This document shows, in pieces, positions 22,801-34,798 of a stretch of DNA of 64,000 bases. The position numbers and the translations under genes are program-made. Under the pieces are notes generated by a model. That model was not told the origin of the DNA, did no database searches, and saw nothing but the letters and a program-made list of their open reading frames with translations. Each line of letters opens with the position of its first letter. The stretch's first letter is position 1. The stretch comes from Sequoia sempervirens (Eukaryota > Streptophyta > Pinopsida > Cupressales > Cupressaceae), in assembly GCA_007258455.2 (NCBI GenBank), contig VDFB02047230.1, forward strand, positions 154,305,797 through 154,369,796, given 5' to 3'.

Positions 22801-24247
22801 TTCATTGATATCACATTTGAACAACTACCAAGAGAAAATAACAGAGTAGTAGATGTTATGGCAACAATTGGATCACTCCTAGATATCCCATGCAATGTCC
22901 CAAAGAAGGAATTCCTCATAAAGCAGCTTCTTGTACCAACATTCGAGGTACCAAAGTCCAAATTTGTGCATGAAATCATTGGTCTCAATGATCCCTGGTA
23001 TCATGATATATACACCTACTTGAGAATAGGAGTCCTCATTGACATAACCCCAAACCTTAAAAGAGTCTTTTTCAAGAAGTCATCCCATTTTTTCATCCTA
23101 GGAAATACCCTATACCATAGAAACATTGAAGGAACCCTTTTACGATGCCTAAATTTTGAGGAAGCTTTCACTTCCTTAACCAAGGTACACAATGGTATTT
23201 GTGGTCCACATTCGAGTGGTATGACCTTGGCCAAGAAACTGCTAAGGATTGGGTACTATTGGCCTACAATGGAAAGGGGAGCTCATGATTACGTCTAAAG
23301 GTGTTTGCAATGTTAGCAACATGGGGATCTCATCCATGCACTAGCTCAGGAGCTCCACTCGATCATAACACCTTGGCCCTTTTCACAATGGGGGCTTGAT
23401 CTCATCGGCAAAATCACCCCCACCTCATCTAGTGGACATAAGTTCATCATCACTGCCATGGAATATTTTACTAAGTGGGTGGAAGCTATTCCGATGACCT
23501 ATATCATAGGAAAGAAAATATCAAAGTTCATCCTAGACTACCTAATTTTTTGCTATGATTCCCCTCAATCCATTATCTCAGATAATGGGACACCTTTCAA
23601 AAACTAGGATGTTCGTGACCTATGCCACAAGTTTAATATCTAACATCACTTTTCCACCCCATACTACCCCCAAGGAAACAACCAAGCTGAGGCTACAAAT
23701 AAAACCATCTTAAAAATCCTCAAGAAGATGGTCAATGAAGTTGACCATGATTGGAACCTTCAAATAAATCTCACCCTATGGGCCTACCGAACAACTATCC
23801 GCACACCAATAGGTGCCACCTCTTTCTCCCTAGTCTAGGGATCAAAACCATTCTCCCTATTGAGATTTATCTCCCATCCCTGAGAATATCATTGCAGAAT
23901 CTCATCACAGATGAAGAATATTGGGTGTCAATATTGAATGAGCTGGAACTACTGGATGATAGGCACATGGATGCCTTAGACAATTTGCAATTCTACTAAA
24001 ACTATCTCAAGCGGAGTTACAACAAGAAGATTAGGATTTGGACCTTCCAATTTGGAGAGTTCATGTTGAAGGAGAATCAAAAGAATATTTCAAATCCAGA
24101 TAGCAAGGGAAAGTTTGAACCTAATTGGTTGGGACCCTTCATCATCACAATGAGTTATAAATCAGGGGCACATCATTCATCAATGCTCGAAGGAAAACCT
24201 CTACAAGATTCCATGAATAGCTCCCATCTTAAAAAAATTTATGCTTG
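22765..24247 (+). pseudogene. Gypsy integrase remnant
   Basis: The zinc-binding part is at about 23,190-23,320 (GPHSSGMTLAKKLLRIGYYW, then RCLQC after a stop). The catalytic core runs from about 23,370 (PWPFSQWGLDLIGKI), through AMEYFTKWVEAIP and SDNGTPFKN, to YYPQGNNQAEATNKTILKIL (about 23,660-23,720), where the glutamate of the D-D-E set is kept within QAEATN. The C-terminal part (GPFIITMSYKSGAHH, LEGKPLQDSMNSSHLKKIY) ends at the stop near 24,245. Several stops and at least one frameshift (about 23,830) are visible. Confidence 0.9.
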
Positions 24248-27200
24248 AACTTGCAAGGTGTAAAACTAAAAAATACAAAAAAATCAAGAAACAAAAAAAT
24301 CCAAAAAAATAGGAAAAGGACTAAAAACAATAAAGAGAAAAAAATCATCCTCTAGTGAAAACCACTTCGGTGGCACTTTGGGCAAGTACCTTGTTGAAAA
24401 CCTGGAAAATAGGTGCCTTGTGTAAATAAGCACTTTCCATCCACCAAGATCTCCATGGATAGTTTTGCATCATTCATCCATTGCATTCCATATCTACTTT
24501 CGTCACCCATCTACATCTATATCATAGCTTGGTCTTGTTTTCGTATCATGATCCCTCCTAGTACTACTCGACCCATTCTTCAAGTCAATTTGACCTACCT
24601 ATATTAGAGTAGTCTATTACATCACATTGAGGGAATGTTCTCATCAGATCGGATTCATGTATATTCTTGAAGTCTTCCCTAAATCAAAAAATCCAAAAAC
24701 ACCAAAAAAACAAAAAATCCAAAAAAAATCATAAAATCAGAAAATCCAAAAACATTCAAAACTTTCAAAATCCAAAACAGGTCAAAATTTAGTTAAAAAT
24801 TCAAAAAATAGAGTTATCTTGTCGAACTACGGGTCTCTGAGCTTTGAAAATAGGCAAGGTTGATCTTTGATCATCCCCTGAGGCACTTAGGTCAGTCCTT
24901 TAGGAGTCTGTCATAATAAACTAGCAATTTGTTTGTTCATATCTCATCAATAATCGAGTCTTTGTCAGTCAAACTACGTGGTCTCTACATGTATAACATA
25001 GGCAATGCTAATCTATTGATCAGCCCTCGAGGCCCCTAGGATAGGTCTTTAGGTTAGTCTCTTGGTCAAAATCTCAGAAAATGCCAAAACAGGGGAAAAT
25101 TGGAAAATCAAAACATTTGCAAAACATCTTGAAAATACCAAAAACAACCTCAAAACATCAAAAAGATCCAAATATTTTAAAAAATCCATATGTCCCATCT
25201 CGCTATCACCCACAATAAACATCCACTCATAATAAATCATCGTCATCCTCAACCTTTGGTGAAACAATCAAAAACAAGTCTAGTAGATTAAAAGTGAAAA
25301 CTCAAAACATCGAGGTCTCAAGTCTAGGTCAGTAAGTAAACAAGTTGTTCAACTCTTGGTACTAATAGCCCATCATCCAATTTGTCCCAAATCATCTGAT
25401 AACATCATGTCCTAGGATGCATCCTTCCTACAATGGACATTAACATTAGGCATCATCGTAGTTTAGTCTTGGCTAGCAGTATGAAGAACATTAGCTTAAT
25501 TGTTTATTTGATCTTTGTCTTTTAACTTATCTTATTGTGCTCATTCCAATGACCTCTTGATGATGTCCAAATAAAGGGATTTAGAGAGAAAGGAATGGGG
25601 CAACAATCATTATCTTTTTATCTGCTATGCTTGTTGGATATTCTTGTAATATAACCTTGGTCATGCATGCTTTGTTTGGATGCAGGGAAGGTGTCTAAGG
25701 TGTCTTGTTGACCACATAGGAAGGCTTTCCTTTCTATGTTTTGGTATGAGATGTTTGGAATATTTGAACTACATTTTGAATAATTTTTTGTATGTTAGGT
25801 GTGAACGAGAGTACTCCTATCTAATTGTCAAGTCAAAGTCCATCACACTAGGTGCAACGCCATCTTGGTTCTTTATACCTTGATGCATCGTATCTATGTG
25901 TGTTATCAAACATAAGGTAAGTAGCCCTTTTAAAATCCCAATTACTAATAAGAAAATCATCATCATCATCTCTAGTAAATTCTCGTGGATCATGGGCTTG
26001 TTGGATCCTCTTTATTCTCTCTACACTAACATGGTACCATGACAGTTAATCTAAAACATCATGAATGCATCCATCTTGCATCCACAAACCATCAGCATAC
26101 TGCATAGCATATCATATCACATAGGAAATACTGATCATCTCACATCTATTTCATTTCATCATTGTATAGATTGGTTACTCTAGGCATCTCATAAGCCATA
26201 CATTTGCATTCATTACATAATCATATAAACATCATCATATGCATCGTCATATCATCCATATATGCGTAATCATATCATCTATTTGCATAATCATAAAATC
26301 AATCATCATATAAACATTATCATATCATGTGCATCATCATATCATCCATTTGAAGAATCACATAAGCATCATCATCCCATCATAAATGCATTATCATATC
26401 ATAATCATAAGCATCAACAATTTATCCATATTTGCATCATCATATCATACATGGAAAAGGTACTGAAAAGAAAAAGAGCATCTCATACATCTCATGATCA
26501 TAATATAACAACATCCATTAGGGACATAATATAGATCTATTAGTCTAAGCATTTTAAAGATCATTTTTCATATCATAACATTTGCATCCATATCATCCAT
26601 ACATCATCATAAAAAAGTGCATAGAAAAAGCTACTGAAAAAAAAATGCATCCATCCATAAGCATAATCATGCATACATCACATAATATAGAATCATACAT
26701 TGCATCACATCACATAAAATAAAGTCGCATCGCATATAGAACATCTCATATAGAAAGGTAAATACATCCATCCATCATGCATAAATAAAATAGGACATGT
26801 CTCGTCATTGAATTGATCATATCATATATATCAATAATGTAACTGTCATGGTAGACAATCAGGATCAAATGTGCATGTGTATCAATCAAATGTATACATG
26901 CACCCATGTGACGATAAAAAATGGAGCCCATGGATCTCAAAAGGAATAGTGTCATTGGTAAAAAATGTGAGCTAGCCCTTGTGGCTACTCCTTTCACCTG
27001 GCTTTCTCTCAGGTTGGTCCTGCCTCTGCCCTGTCTAATGGGAGAAATCTTCCACTCGAGTTGCTAGATGCACTAGATGCCAGTAATGAAACTGATAATA
27101 ATCAGCCTCTCTCACTGCAACTCAGTATATCTATGTTAGGACTATCCTACCCTGTGTTGTGGCCTCCATGCTCTCCAGCTACTAGCAATGGCCCACCTCT

Positions 27201-27640
27201 TGTGCCAGTTGCAGCTCTGTAGCCTGCCACTATTGTACAACATGATCTCGCTCCACTATGAGGGCCTGGACCTATTGTCAAGCCTGGTCCCTCTCTACCA
27301 TCAATGTATGAACCTATTCCTAGATTTTTTGAATCAAAACATCCCTCTAATTTGGCTGAGGTCATGGTGGCAGTGGTGGTAGTGGTTGATCCCTCTAGGA
27401 TGGCTACTAATCCCTAGGGGCATCTCTCTGTTGGTGCTTATCCCTTTGATCTCTCTGCCCTCACTAGTTTGGAGGTGGTCCAACTCCTCTATCTCCATCT
27501 CTGTATTTGTCTCCTCATCTTCCTCACCCCCACCCCCATCTTTTTGTCCAGCCTTGGGGTCTCTGCTATAGTAAAACTGCCCCTAGTACTATCAACTAGA
27601 TTGGTGGCCAAAACCAATCAACATAAGCCTGTGTGGTCCC
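24248..27640 (+). other. Long 3' region of the gypsy element, first part
   Basis: No sense-strand domain. It contains A-rich runs (24,270-24,340 and 24,680-24,800, AAATCCAAAAA-type). A degenerate duplicated block of about 150 bp lies at 24,818-25,065 (GTCGAACTACGGGTCTCTGA against GTCAAACTACGTGGTCTCTA). A block of degenerate CATCATAT repeats spans about 26,040-26,760. Long 3' regions like this are usual in Tat elements. Confidence 0.65.
26040..26760. repeat. Degenerate CATCATAT simple-repeat block
   Basis: Imperfect runs of CATCATATCAT, CATAATCATA and CATCCAT fill about 700 bp within the 3' region of the gypsy element. No fixed period is kept. It looks like an expanded and decayed simple repeat. 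Confidence 0.75.
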
Positions 27641-28730
27641 AAGGTCTGCCTTCCCCTGATCATAAGCCCAGGGTCTAGCTACCAGCTATCTAAATGATTC
27701 AATGACATCCTCTGGTGGGATCGTTCGACCCCATATTGTCTCCCTAGTAGTGTGAGTAAAAATGGCCACATATTGGTCGTCTGGCCTATCCTGAATGTCA
27801 CCGAACTACCTAGCTACCCTATCTAGCAGGTAGCACTCAATCATTGTATGCTCTCTTCCCTACATCAACTTGTCCTACTTTTCAAAAAATAGCTACTGAA
27901 CATCATTGTACCATGTTGGAATTCCTACCCAAGGCCTCCATGTAAATGCAGTCATCTCATCAATGACCCTCTGCTAGTGAGGGATGCTAGCCTGCCCTAT
28001 ATGAGTAAAAGTAAGACCACCCCTGTATCCCACACTATTTGGTCGTTAGGCTCTATGTTGACCACTGTAACCTATAGGTGGAGCATGACAATGTGCTCCT
28101 AGGCCTATATGTGAAGAAGTGTAACTCTAACGCCAAGAGCTCTGTTGTCGCAGTATGCAAACTCATGCAAATCATTGTAAAGTGAGGCTAGCATCTCTGG
28201 CCCCAACACAAAGTAGCACCTCCTAAAGAGTATTTGTTCCCAAGCTAAACCCCATCCTAGGCTAAAATTCTTTCCCTGCCAATCTGGAGCTACAAGTCTC
28301 GAAATAATTGCTGCCACAATCAGTCAAAATGTCAACACCCAACCTCTATAGTGCTCAAGCTCAATTTGACCCTTGGAAAAGACAATCTCATATAGCCCCA
28401 TGATCTCATAGCACACATCCATACCAGTGTCCATATCATAAATGACTCTCTCACCATGGATGGGTAATCAAAGAATCCGCCAAACGTCCTCCAATGTGAT
28501 GGTTGCCTTGCCAGTGGAAAGATGAAAAGATGATGTCTCATTGTGTCATCTCTCTACCAGCATGGTCATCATGCCCAAGTGTGTCCTAATAGTAGTTGCG
28601 TACACGATGTACCATAGGCCAATCGCTCCAAGGTGATCCTGAAGCAACTCGTGTAATCTAGATAATCTGCTAAGCACCGAGGACCGGTGCTCACGTGAAT
28701 GTACTAGTTCTCTGTCTTCCTACACCCAAT
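27641..28730 (-). pseudogene. Antisense plant-mobile-domain (PMD) ORF remnant
   Basis: Read on the minus strand, opposite to gag-pol, a decayed protein starts near 28,700 with SRLSRLHELLQDHLGAIGLW. It continues with TSSFHLSTGKATITLEDVW (about 28,470-28,530), the hallmark block of the plant mobile domain (family pattern TFHLP-GE-T-TL-DV). Then come LPIHGERV, LEHYRGWVLTF and a C-terminal half with LVAPDWQGKNFSLGWGLAWE (about 28,230-28,290). Stops and a frameshift near 28,550 break it. PMD proteins are known both as host genes and as extra ORFs carried by mobile elements. Here it is bounded by the element's integrase and PPT, so it is part of the element. The function in the element is unknown. 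Confidence 0.75.
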
Positions 28731-29672
28731 AAAACCAAAATGTCAAGTTTTTTAAAAAATCTAGATCCTATTTGAGGTTTTCACAATTGCAACAACAAAG
28801 GCGTCACTATTTGCAAACGTGTTGTTGTTTGGAAACTCCAAACTACACTGCTAGAGGCCCCAAATCGGAAACTCCATTGTGGCATCATTGTTTGACCATG
28901 CATCTATTTGACCCAAAAACCCTAAACTCTTAACTAGACTATAGCAACGCCATTTGCATATGTGGCACCCTTTGGAGTTTGAGCCCTAAATTCTAAACTG
29001 TGATGCAGCATCACAGGACCCAGTAGCGGTGCTGTTTAAGACCCAACATCACCGATTCTAACCTTTTAGCAGCACCAAACTGTACCACTGCACAAGTTTG
29101 ACTTTTGGACCCTGTTAAATGTGCACAAAAATAAAAAACACAAGTTGGGTTAGGTCACATACCGGTGGTCCTATGCCTGGAAGTTGCTAGTAGACTCACA
29201 CTCGCTCGGAGATGTGTCGAGGAAGCACTCTTTGCACCATCTCACATGAGGCTCAGAGCTCAAAGTCAAAAAAATTCTAAAGGTTGAATGTGCAAATCAA
29301 TTGAAAATGACCCCTTGAGGGCTATTTAAGCATGAAAATTAGGGTTTTCTGACCTTGTTTAGCCATTAAACTAGGGTTTTGCACCCCCGATCCTATTTTC
29401 GCCCAACCGAGGCTCATTTTGCATCTTTTTTTTGCATTTTGACACATTTTTGGCATCTTGGAGCCTTTCTAGACCCGTCAGGTAGCTTGTTCTCTTTTTT
29501 CATGAGATCACCCAAAAATCCAAATTTTCATTCGATCTCTCGAGGAGGTAGTATACCAACGTAATTCTTTAGTTCGGGTAGCAGTGAGGCATTCAAAAAA
29601 ATTGATTTTTTTTTTTAATTTTTGATATCAGCAAGTTTATTCTTTGAACCAATGCAATAGGTACATTGCTTC
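28731..29672 (+). other. Gypsy 3' region between the antisense ORF and the PPT
   Basis: Would be the promoter and leader side of the antisense ORF. I see no core motif I can defend. The piece near 29,340-29,400 (AGGGTTTTCTGACC, TAGGGTTTTGCACC) resembles start-of-transcript sequence, but on the plus strand. No other feature recognised. Confidence 0.4.
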
Positions 29673-29681
29673 AAAGAGGGG
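29673..29681 (+). other. Polypurine tract (AAAGAGGGG)
   Basis: A purine run five bases before the 3' LTR start (TGCAGACATG at 29,687), where plus-strand DNA synthesis of the element would be primed. Confidence 0.75.
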
Positions 29682-29686
29682 CAACA

Positions 29687-30954
29687 TGCAGACATGTAAA
29701 ATCTATTGATTGATCTCATGCACCTGATCTTGATTTACTAACACCAGTTCATCCTAAATCATCTCCTTTACTAACCATTTAATTAAATAACCTTTATTTG
29801 AAATTCATCACATTTCATCTATTAATGAAATAAATCAATTTTATCTGAATAAATAATTTCTTTTATTAATTAAATAAATCATTTTGTTTAATTAATCTTA
29901 ATGTTCCTCTTTTGATTAAATAATCACTTTATTTAATTAAATCATATTCCATCTCCTTTAAATTAAATAAACTCACCTTTATTTGATTTAAGTCTAACAT
30001 CTTCCCTCTTTAATCAAATAAATCAAACTTTATTTAATTAACACTAATATTCATTATTCCTCTCATTTTGATTTATTTAAATCCTAAATCCAATTCAAAG
30101 TGTCAAATAAGCTAATTATCATCTAAATTAATCAAATCATGATTAATCCTAACACTAATTGCTTAAATCCTCTAGATTTTGCAACTTGTGCAAGTAAATC
30201 AATTTAATTGATTTATAAATTCTTCTATTTTCATTCAAAAGGGCATCAAGTTGGAATATTCTTCAAATTTGAAAATTCCCTCCCAAAAGGACTTGTCCAT
30301 CCAATAAGGCATTAAAGGCCTCTTACATGTCCTTTTTCTTGATCCAAGCTGCATCAACTCTCCTTTCTTCTCCCTCCAACCTGTCACTTCTCCAATTTCA
30401 AATATCCACAAGTAATAGCATTTATGTGCACATTCATCAAAATGTGCTCCACCTCTATCAAATCACATGTTGACAAGTGGCATTGTTTTATTGGTTGATG
30501 TTTTGTCCCACATTCATCCCTTTTGCTTATTCTTCCATCATTCTCTTCTATAAATAGAAGGCTCTTTTACTAATTTGGGATCCACAACTTGAGGTAAAGT
30601 GACTATCTACAAATTTGAAGAAAATTTCATCCATTTTCATCAAAATTATCATAGCATTTCATCACCATAGCTAGGTTATTACAAATTTCATCAAGGAGAA
30701 CCATTGATCATCTTCAAAGCTTACAAGGAATTGGGAAAGGGCTATTTTCCACATCAAAATAGCACCAATTCCCCCATGGGATTGAGAGTTTGAGCATTTG
30801 AATAGGATTTAGATTACTTTCACTTGTTTTATTTACTTTATTTCTTGTTCATCATGCTTCAAATTAATCTTATGGGGAATGCTAGTTTAGATTTGTATAA
30901 TTGACTAACATTGTGTTGTTTTCTCATGTTTGTGCAAGTCTAGATCTACCAACA
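29687..30954 (+). repeat. 3' LTR of the 27.5-kb gypsy element
   Basis: 1,268 bp, starting TGCAGACATG and ending CTACCAACA, followed by the TSD TTATC. It is about 120 bp shorter than the 5' LTR through small deletions, including one in the final part where the 5' copy has an extra AATGATGG-containing segment (about 4,700-4,770). Confidence 0.9.
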
Positions 30955-31502
30955 TTATCCTTCATGGAAATTTTTTTTATGTTGTATATGGTGAGTATCA
31001 CTCCTTAAAAATGGTGTTTACTGAAAAAACTAGTTTTCAAAGGAGATGGAAAAAGAAGTGCAATCTAATTCCAAAATTTTTAAAAAATATATATTTAGAA
31101 TCTACAGACAAAATTTCACAAATCACTAGTTTGCATTATCTTCAATTTTTTCACGGTTTAGCCGCTATAGGTGCCCAAAAGTGAAGATTTAGTTAGAAAA
31201 AATAAATTCAATGTCTAGTTTGGCCAAAAATTGTAAACCGGTATTTGGGGATCACCCTATAGAAACTCTAAACAACTCTAACCAACATATCCAAACCATA
31301 AAAGTAGATCTTCAACCTATAAGAAATGAGAAGAAAAACCATAACACCTCTACAACACCTTGTATGCTTAGTTTATCAATTTTCTCAATATCCTAGAAAT
31401 ATTCATCATGCAACAAACTTCCTCAACATATAGTTGACATCAATGATAACACCATCCTGTAGATATTCTATTGACATCAATGACAAAACCTTCATACTTG
31501 CA

Positions 31503-32104
31503 AAAATCTCCTTTTTCATTGATGGCAACACATGATGTGAAAAACCATCAAAGACAACATACACACTACTCCTGCACTCTCTCCCTCTTACAATATTCTT
31601 TCTCCCTTTGACAATAATGATTAAACAATATACACAACTTTCTTCCCTTACATCAATATCTTGCACTTTTTTCACATGATCCTCTCTCTCCCCCTTTGAC
31701 ATAAATGGAAAAGGATAAATTTTTTGCATTGTTCTCCCCCTTTGACACTGAACCAAGATACTTTCTTTGAATACTCCCCCTTAGGAGTACACCAAAAAAA
31801 TTGCTAACTCTACACAATGACAACAAATCACACTACCTACTCCCCTTGAGAGGTAGCTACCAACATCATTCTAGAAAAGAGTTGATTTTGGATAGATCCA
31901 CTAGACCAATGCATCTCCATATGCATCTAGTTCAAGGAAGGAGGGGAAATAACCCCCAACTTCTCCCAAAGATACTCAAAAGTATCTTGCCTTAGTAAAT
32001 GTTTTAGCAATATGATGCTTTGTATGTACATACTCAAGTTTCACCTCATTCTCCATAACCTTCTGTCTCAAAAAGTGATACCTTATTGATATGTGTTTTG
32101 TCCT
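31503..32104 (-). other. Copia 3' untranslated region
   Basis: Lies between the RNase H end and the 3' LTR of the minus-strand copia element. Rich in CCCCCTTTGACA blocks (31,687-31,745), i.e. GGGGGA-type purine runs on the element's own strand, common just after copia pol. No coding domain. Confidence 0.6.
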
Positions 32105-32460
32105 TCAATGCATCACTAGATTCTTTGAAATGTTAATTGCACTTGTATTATCACAAAAGATAGAAATAAGCTCATCATACACTAATCTGATATCCTTCAA
32201 TGTTTTTCTCATCCACAAAACTTGTGTACAACATGATGTCACTACAATATACTCAACCTCTACAGTGGATAAGGAAACTAAATCTTGCTTCTTACTTAGC
32301 CAAAACACCAATCTACATCCAAGAAAGAATGCTCCACCACTTGTACTTTTTTCCATCAACACATTCAACCCAATCTGCATTTGTATAAGCACTTCATGTG
32401 AAATTAGTATCCTTAATCAATACCACAAGCCATAATCTAGAGCTCCTTTTAAATATCCGA
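32105..32460 (-). pseudogene. Copia RNase H remnant
   Basis: Landmarks on the minus strand: STSGGAFFLGCRLVFWLSKK, the block STVEVEYIVVTSCCTQVLWM and CDNTSAINISKN (32,105-32,392). These are the standard C-terminal signatures of copia pol. The usual A-E-Y of the second block is V-E-Y here. The ORF is open across the best-conserved part, but upstream parts are frameshifted. Confidence 0.92.
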
Positions 32461-33412
32461 ACATTCTCTTCACTACTGTAACATGTGTTTCTTTAGGTTC
32501 TTCTTGAAATCTAGCCACAAAAAAAACTGCATGCATGGTATCTAGCCTAGTAGCAATTAGATACAACATTCCACCAACCATAGATCTATTTTTTCTTTAA
32601 TCAAACTTATGTGAATCATCATCTTTTCTCAATTTACAACTGAAGTCACCATAAGAGTGCATACCGGTTTGGAGTCTCTCATTCCAAACTTCTTCAACAT
32701 CTCTTTGACATACTTAGACTGTGATCAAAATCCCTTTATCCATTTGATTGATTTGTAACCCAAGGAAGAAATTCATCTCCCTAAACATTGACATCTCAAA
32801 CTCTTCTTGTATCTCTTCAAAAAAATTATTACACATAGCTTCATTTCCACAAAAGATAATATCATCCACATATACAACTACTATTAATATTGTCTTCCTC
32901 AATTTTGAAGTAAAGATTACTATTTGCAGTGTCTTTACTGAATCCTAGCTATATCAAATATTCATTCAATCTTGCATACCAAGCTCTAAGAGCTTGCTTC
33001 AATCCACATAATTTCTTCTTCAATATACACAACATATCTGGTTGATCTGACAACTCAAATCCTTTCGATTGTTCCATGTAAACCTCTTCTTCCAATTCAC
33101 CATTCAAAATTTAAGAAGACTTCACATTCATTTGGATAACTTTAAAGTCCTTGTATTTTGAAAATGCCAAAAACATCTCGATAGCTTCCATCCCAGCCAC
33201 AGGAGAAAATGTAGCCTCAAAGTCTATTCCTTCCACTTGTGAGTAATTCTTACACACAAGTCTTGCTTTATTTCTTACCACTTCTCCATTCTCATTTAAT
33301 TTGTTTCTGAATACCCACTTAGTTCCAATTATGTTCTTGTTTACCAATCTAGGTACCAATTCCCAAGTCTGATTTTTCTCAATTTTCATAAATTCTTTCA
33401 TTTCCTTCATCC
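32461..33412 (-). pseudogene. Copia reverse transcriptase, main part
   Basis: The segment 33,111-33,410 carries KNQTWELVPR, GTKWVFRNKLNENGEVVRNK and ARLVCKNYSQVEGIDFEATF, the opening of copia RT. Further down, VVYVDDIIFCGNEAMCN (about 32,850-32,890) holds the catalytic YVDD, followed by FLGLQINQMDKGI. Stops separate these blocks. The first codons of the domain lie at 34,799 and above, beyond the solo LTR at 33,413. Confidence 0.93.
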
Positions 33413-34793
33413 TGTAGACACTTAAAAATGTCCTAGGCCTACGAGTTCTAATTTCACTACTTTCGTCCTGGCATAATTAAGATATTTAATCATGTCCTAG
33501 ATCTACGTCTGACTATTAATTAAATAATTCATTATTGTTTAATTAATTCATGGCCTTTTTATTCTTCATGATTATTAAATAAATAAATCTTATTTATTTA
33601 TTTAATACGTCGTTAATTGTCTTAAGTCTCCCTTCGTTAATTCTTCCTCCTCACTAAATAAATGAATTTCAGTTATCTAGTTAATATGTCACTAATTATC
33701 ACAATTAAATAAATTCATTGATTTATTTAATGTCTAAACCATATTTTCTAAATTGAATAATTATGTTTAATTATTTAATTGTCTGAATTAACATTCCTCT
33801 CATTTTAAATATATGAAATTATTTAAAATGTCATCACATTCTTAATTAATTGTCCATTTTGGATAATTAATCTGAAAAAGGATTATTTATGGTTTTTAAA
33901 ATCCATATTTTGGATAAACCTATTTATTTATTCCACCTTGAATTTATTAATTTGCATTATTTCCACCATGAATCTAATAATGTGAATTATTTCCACTAAC
34001 TCATTTATTTATTCTCACTAATTATTTATTAACCCCACTTTACATTCCACCAAAATAAATAATTATCACAATTATTTATTAATCCCCCACTTATGAATTA
34101 GATCATTATGTAATTTATAAGTGGACATTCCACTTTCCATCTTGGTGATTTTTAAAATCTCACAAAGTGGGTCACCTTATCTTTTAATTTTAAAAATCTT
34201 TATTTTTAAAATTAATTATCTCACATATTTTCTCCACCACTGATCTGATTCTCTTCATATTGCATCTTGACCCTTCATTTAAGGATCTTTCCCTAACCCT
34301 AATTAGGGATGGTCAGATTTAATCTTGGCCTTTCATTTTAGGTTTTTGTCAAGATTCAATCTAAACCATCCATTCAGAATTGGGTTTTCTATAAAATGAC
34401 AAGCTTGCTCAAAATGAGGGGATTCATGATTCATGATTCATGATTCTTAGAATTCTTGAGAACTAGGAGAAGAATTATAGCCATTTTTACCATTTAGGAT
34501 TTTAGTCATTACATCATTGTCATAGGCATAGGCATTTAGGAAAATCCTTCAAAGCTTGTTTAGGACATTGGCATAGGTAAGGATTGCTCACACACTCGAC
34601 TTGAGGGCAACACAATCAGCAAGTTAGAAGGTGTAATGGAGGTCAGCCATGGAGATTGAAGACATTGGGTGAGATCGCTTTACTCTTTGTGTTTTTATTT
34701 TTATCTTCTTTGCACTTCATTACTCTTTGGGTTTTAAGCTTTTAATTCGTTATTGAAATAGTTACTAATCCTGAAAACTAACCCCTAGACACA
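33413..34793 (+). mobile_element. Gypsy solo LTR in the copia RT, TSD CATCC
   Basis: 1,381 bp, starting TGTAGACACTT and ending CCTAGACACA, flanked by perfect CATCC (33,408-33,412 and 34,794-34,798). Its start matches that of the 27.5-kb element's LTR, and it carries the same TTAATTAAATAAAT-rich upstream part, so it is a related gypsy family. TATAAAATGACA near 34,391 is a TATA candidate. Orientation is judged from that motif and the LTR start. Taking it out with one CATCC rejoins the copia RT frame. Confidence 0.9.
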
Positions 34794-34798
34794 CATCC

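Larger units (their letters stand above)
3490..30954 (+). mobile_element. 27.5-kb Tat-like Ty3/gypsy element, TSD TTATC
   Basis: LTRs at 3,490-4,880 and 29,687-30,954 are flanked by perfect TTATC repeats (3,485-3,489 and 30,955-30,959). The parts between are PBS, a 2.8-kb leader, gag, protease, RT, RNase H, a second RNase H-like domain, integrase and a long 3' region with an antisense ORF, ending in a PPT. Two RNase H domains after RT, a long 3' region and extra ORFs are known traits of the Tat/Ogre branch of Ty3/gypsy. About 8.4 kb is a later insertion (11,910-20,346), so the element itself was about 19 kb. By eye the two LTRs show about six mismatches in their first 110 aligned bases. All coding parts are broken. 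Confidence 0.92.
2790..31259. mobile_element. Non-autonomous TIR DNA transposon, split by a 27.5-kb gypsy element
   Basis: The ends are inverted repeats. The left end starts TAGGGTGATCCC and the right end finishes GGGATCACCCTA, and the match resumes with GTTTACAATTTTTG on each side, giving imperfect TIRs of about 36 bp. The unit sits inside the copia LTR and is missing from the other LTR copy. The flanks show TA on both sides (2,788-2,789 and 31,260-31,261), consistent with a TA target site. Without the gypsy element it is 1.0 kb (2,790-3,489 plus 30,960-31,259) and codes for nothing. The superfamily is unassigned: a TA duplication points to Tc1/mariner, while TAGGG ends also occur in hAT elements, but no 8-bp duplication is present. 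Confidence 0.7.
1131..31502 (-). repeat. Copia 3' LTR, split into two blocks
   Basis: The real LTR sequence lies at 1,131-2,321, 2,751-2,789 and 31,262-31,502. It matches 37,427-38,895 along its whole length, for example the stretch starting AATCAGATCCACATGCATTC at the left end and the block around AACAACTCTAACCAACATAT at the right end. The material between the blocks is later insertions. The right end (..ACTTGCA) abuts a pyrimidine-rich run at 31,506-31,516, which is the element's polypurine tract read on the other strand. Confidence 0.85.

Noticed and set aside
27188..27678. Plus-strand open frames opposite the PMD remnant
   Set aside because: They run opposite a recognisable minus-strand coding remnant and have no homology. 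They are shadows of it.
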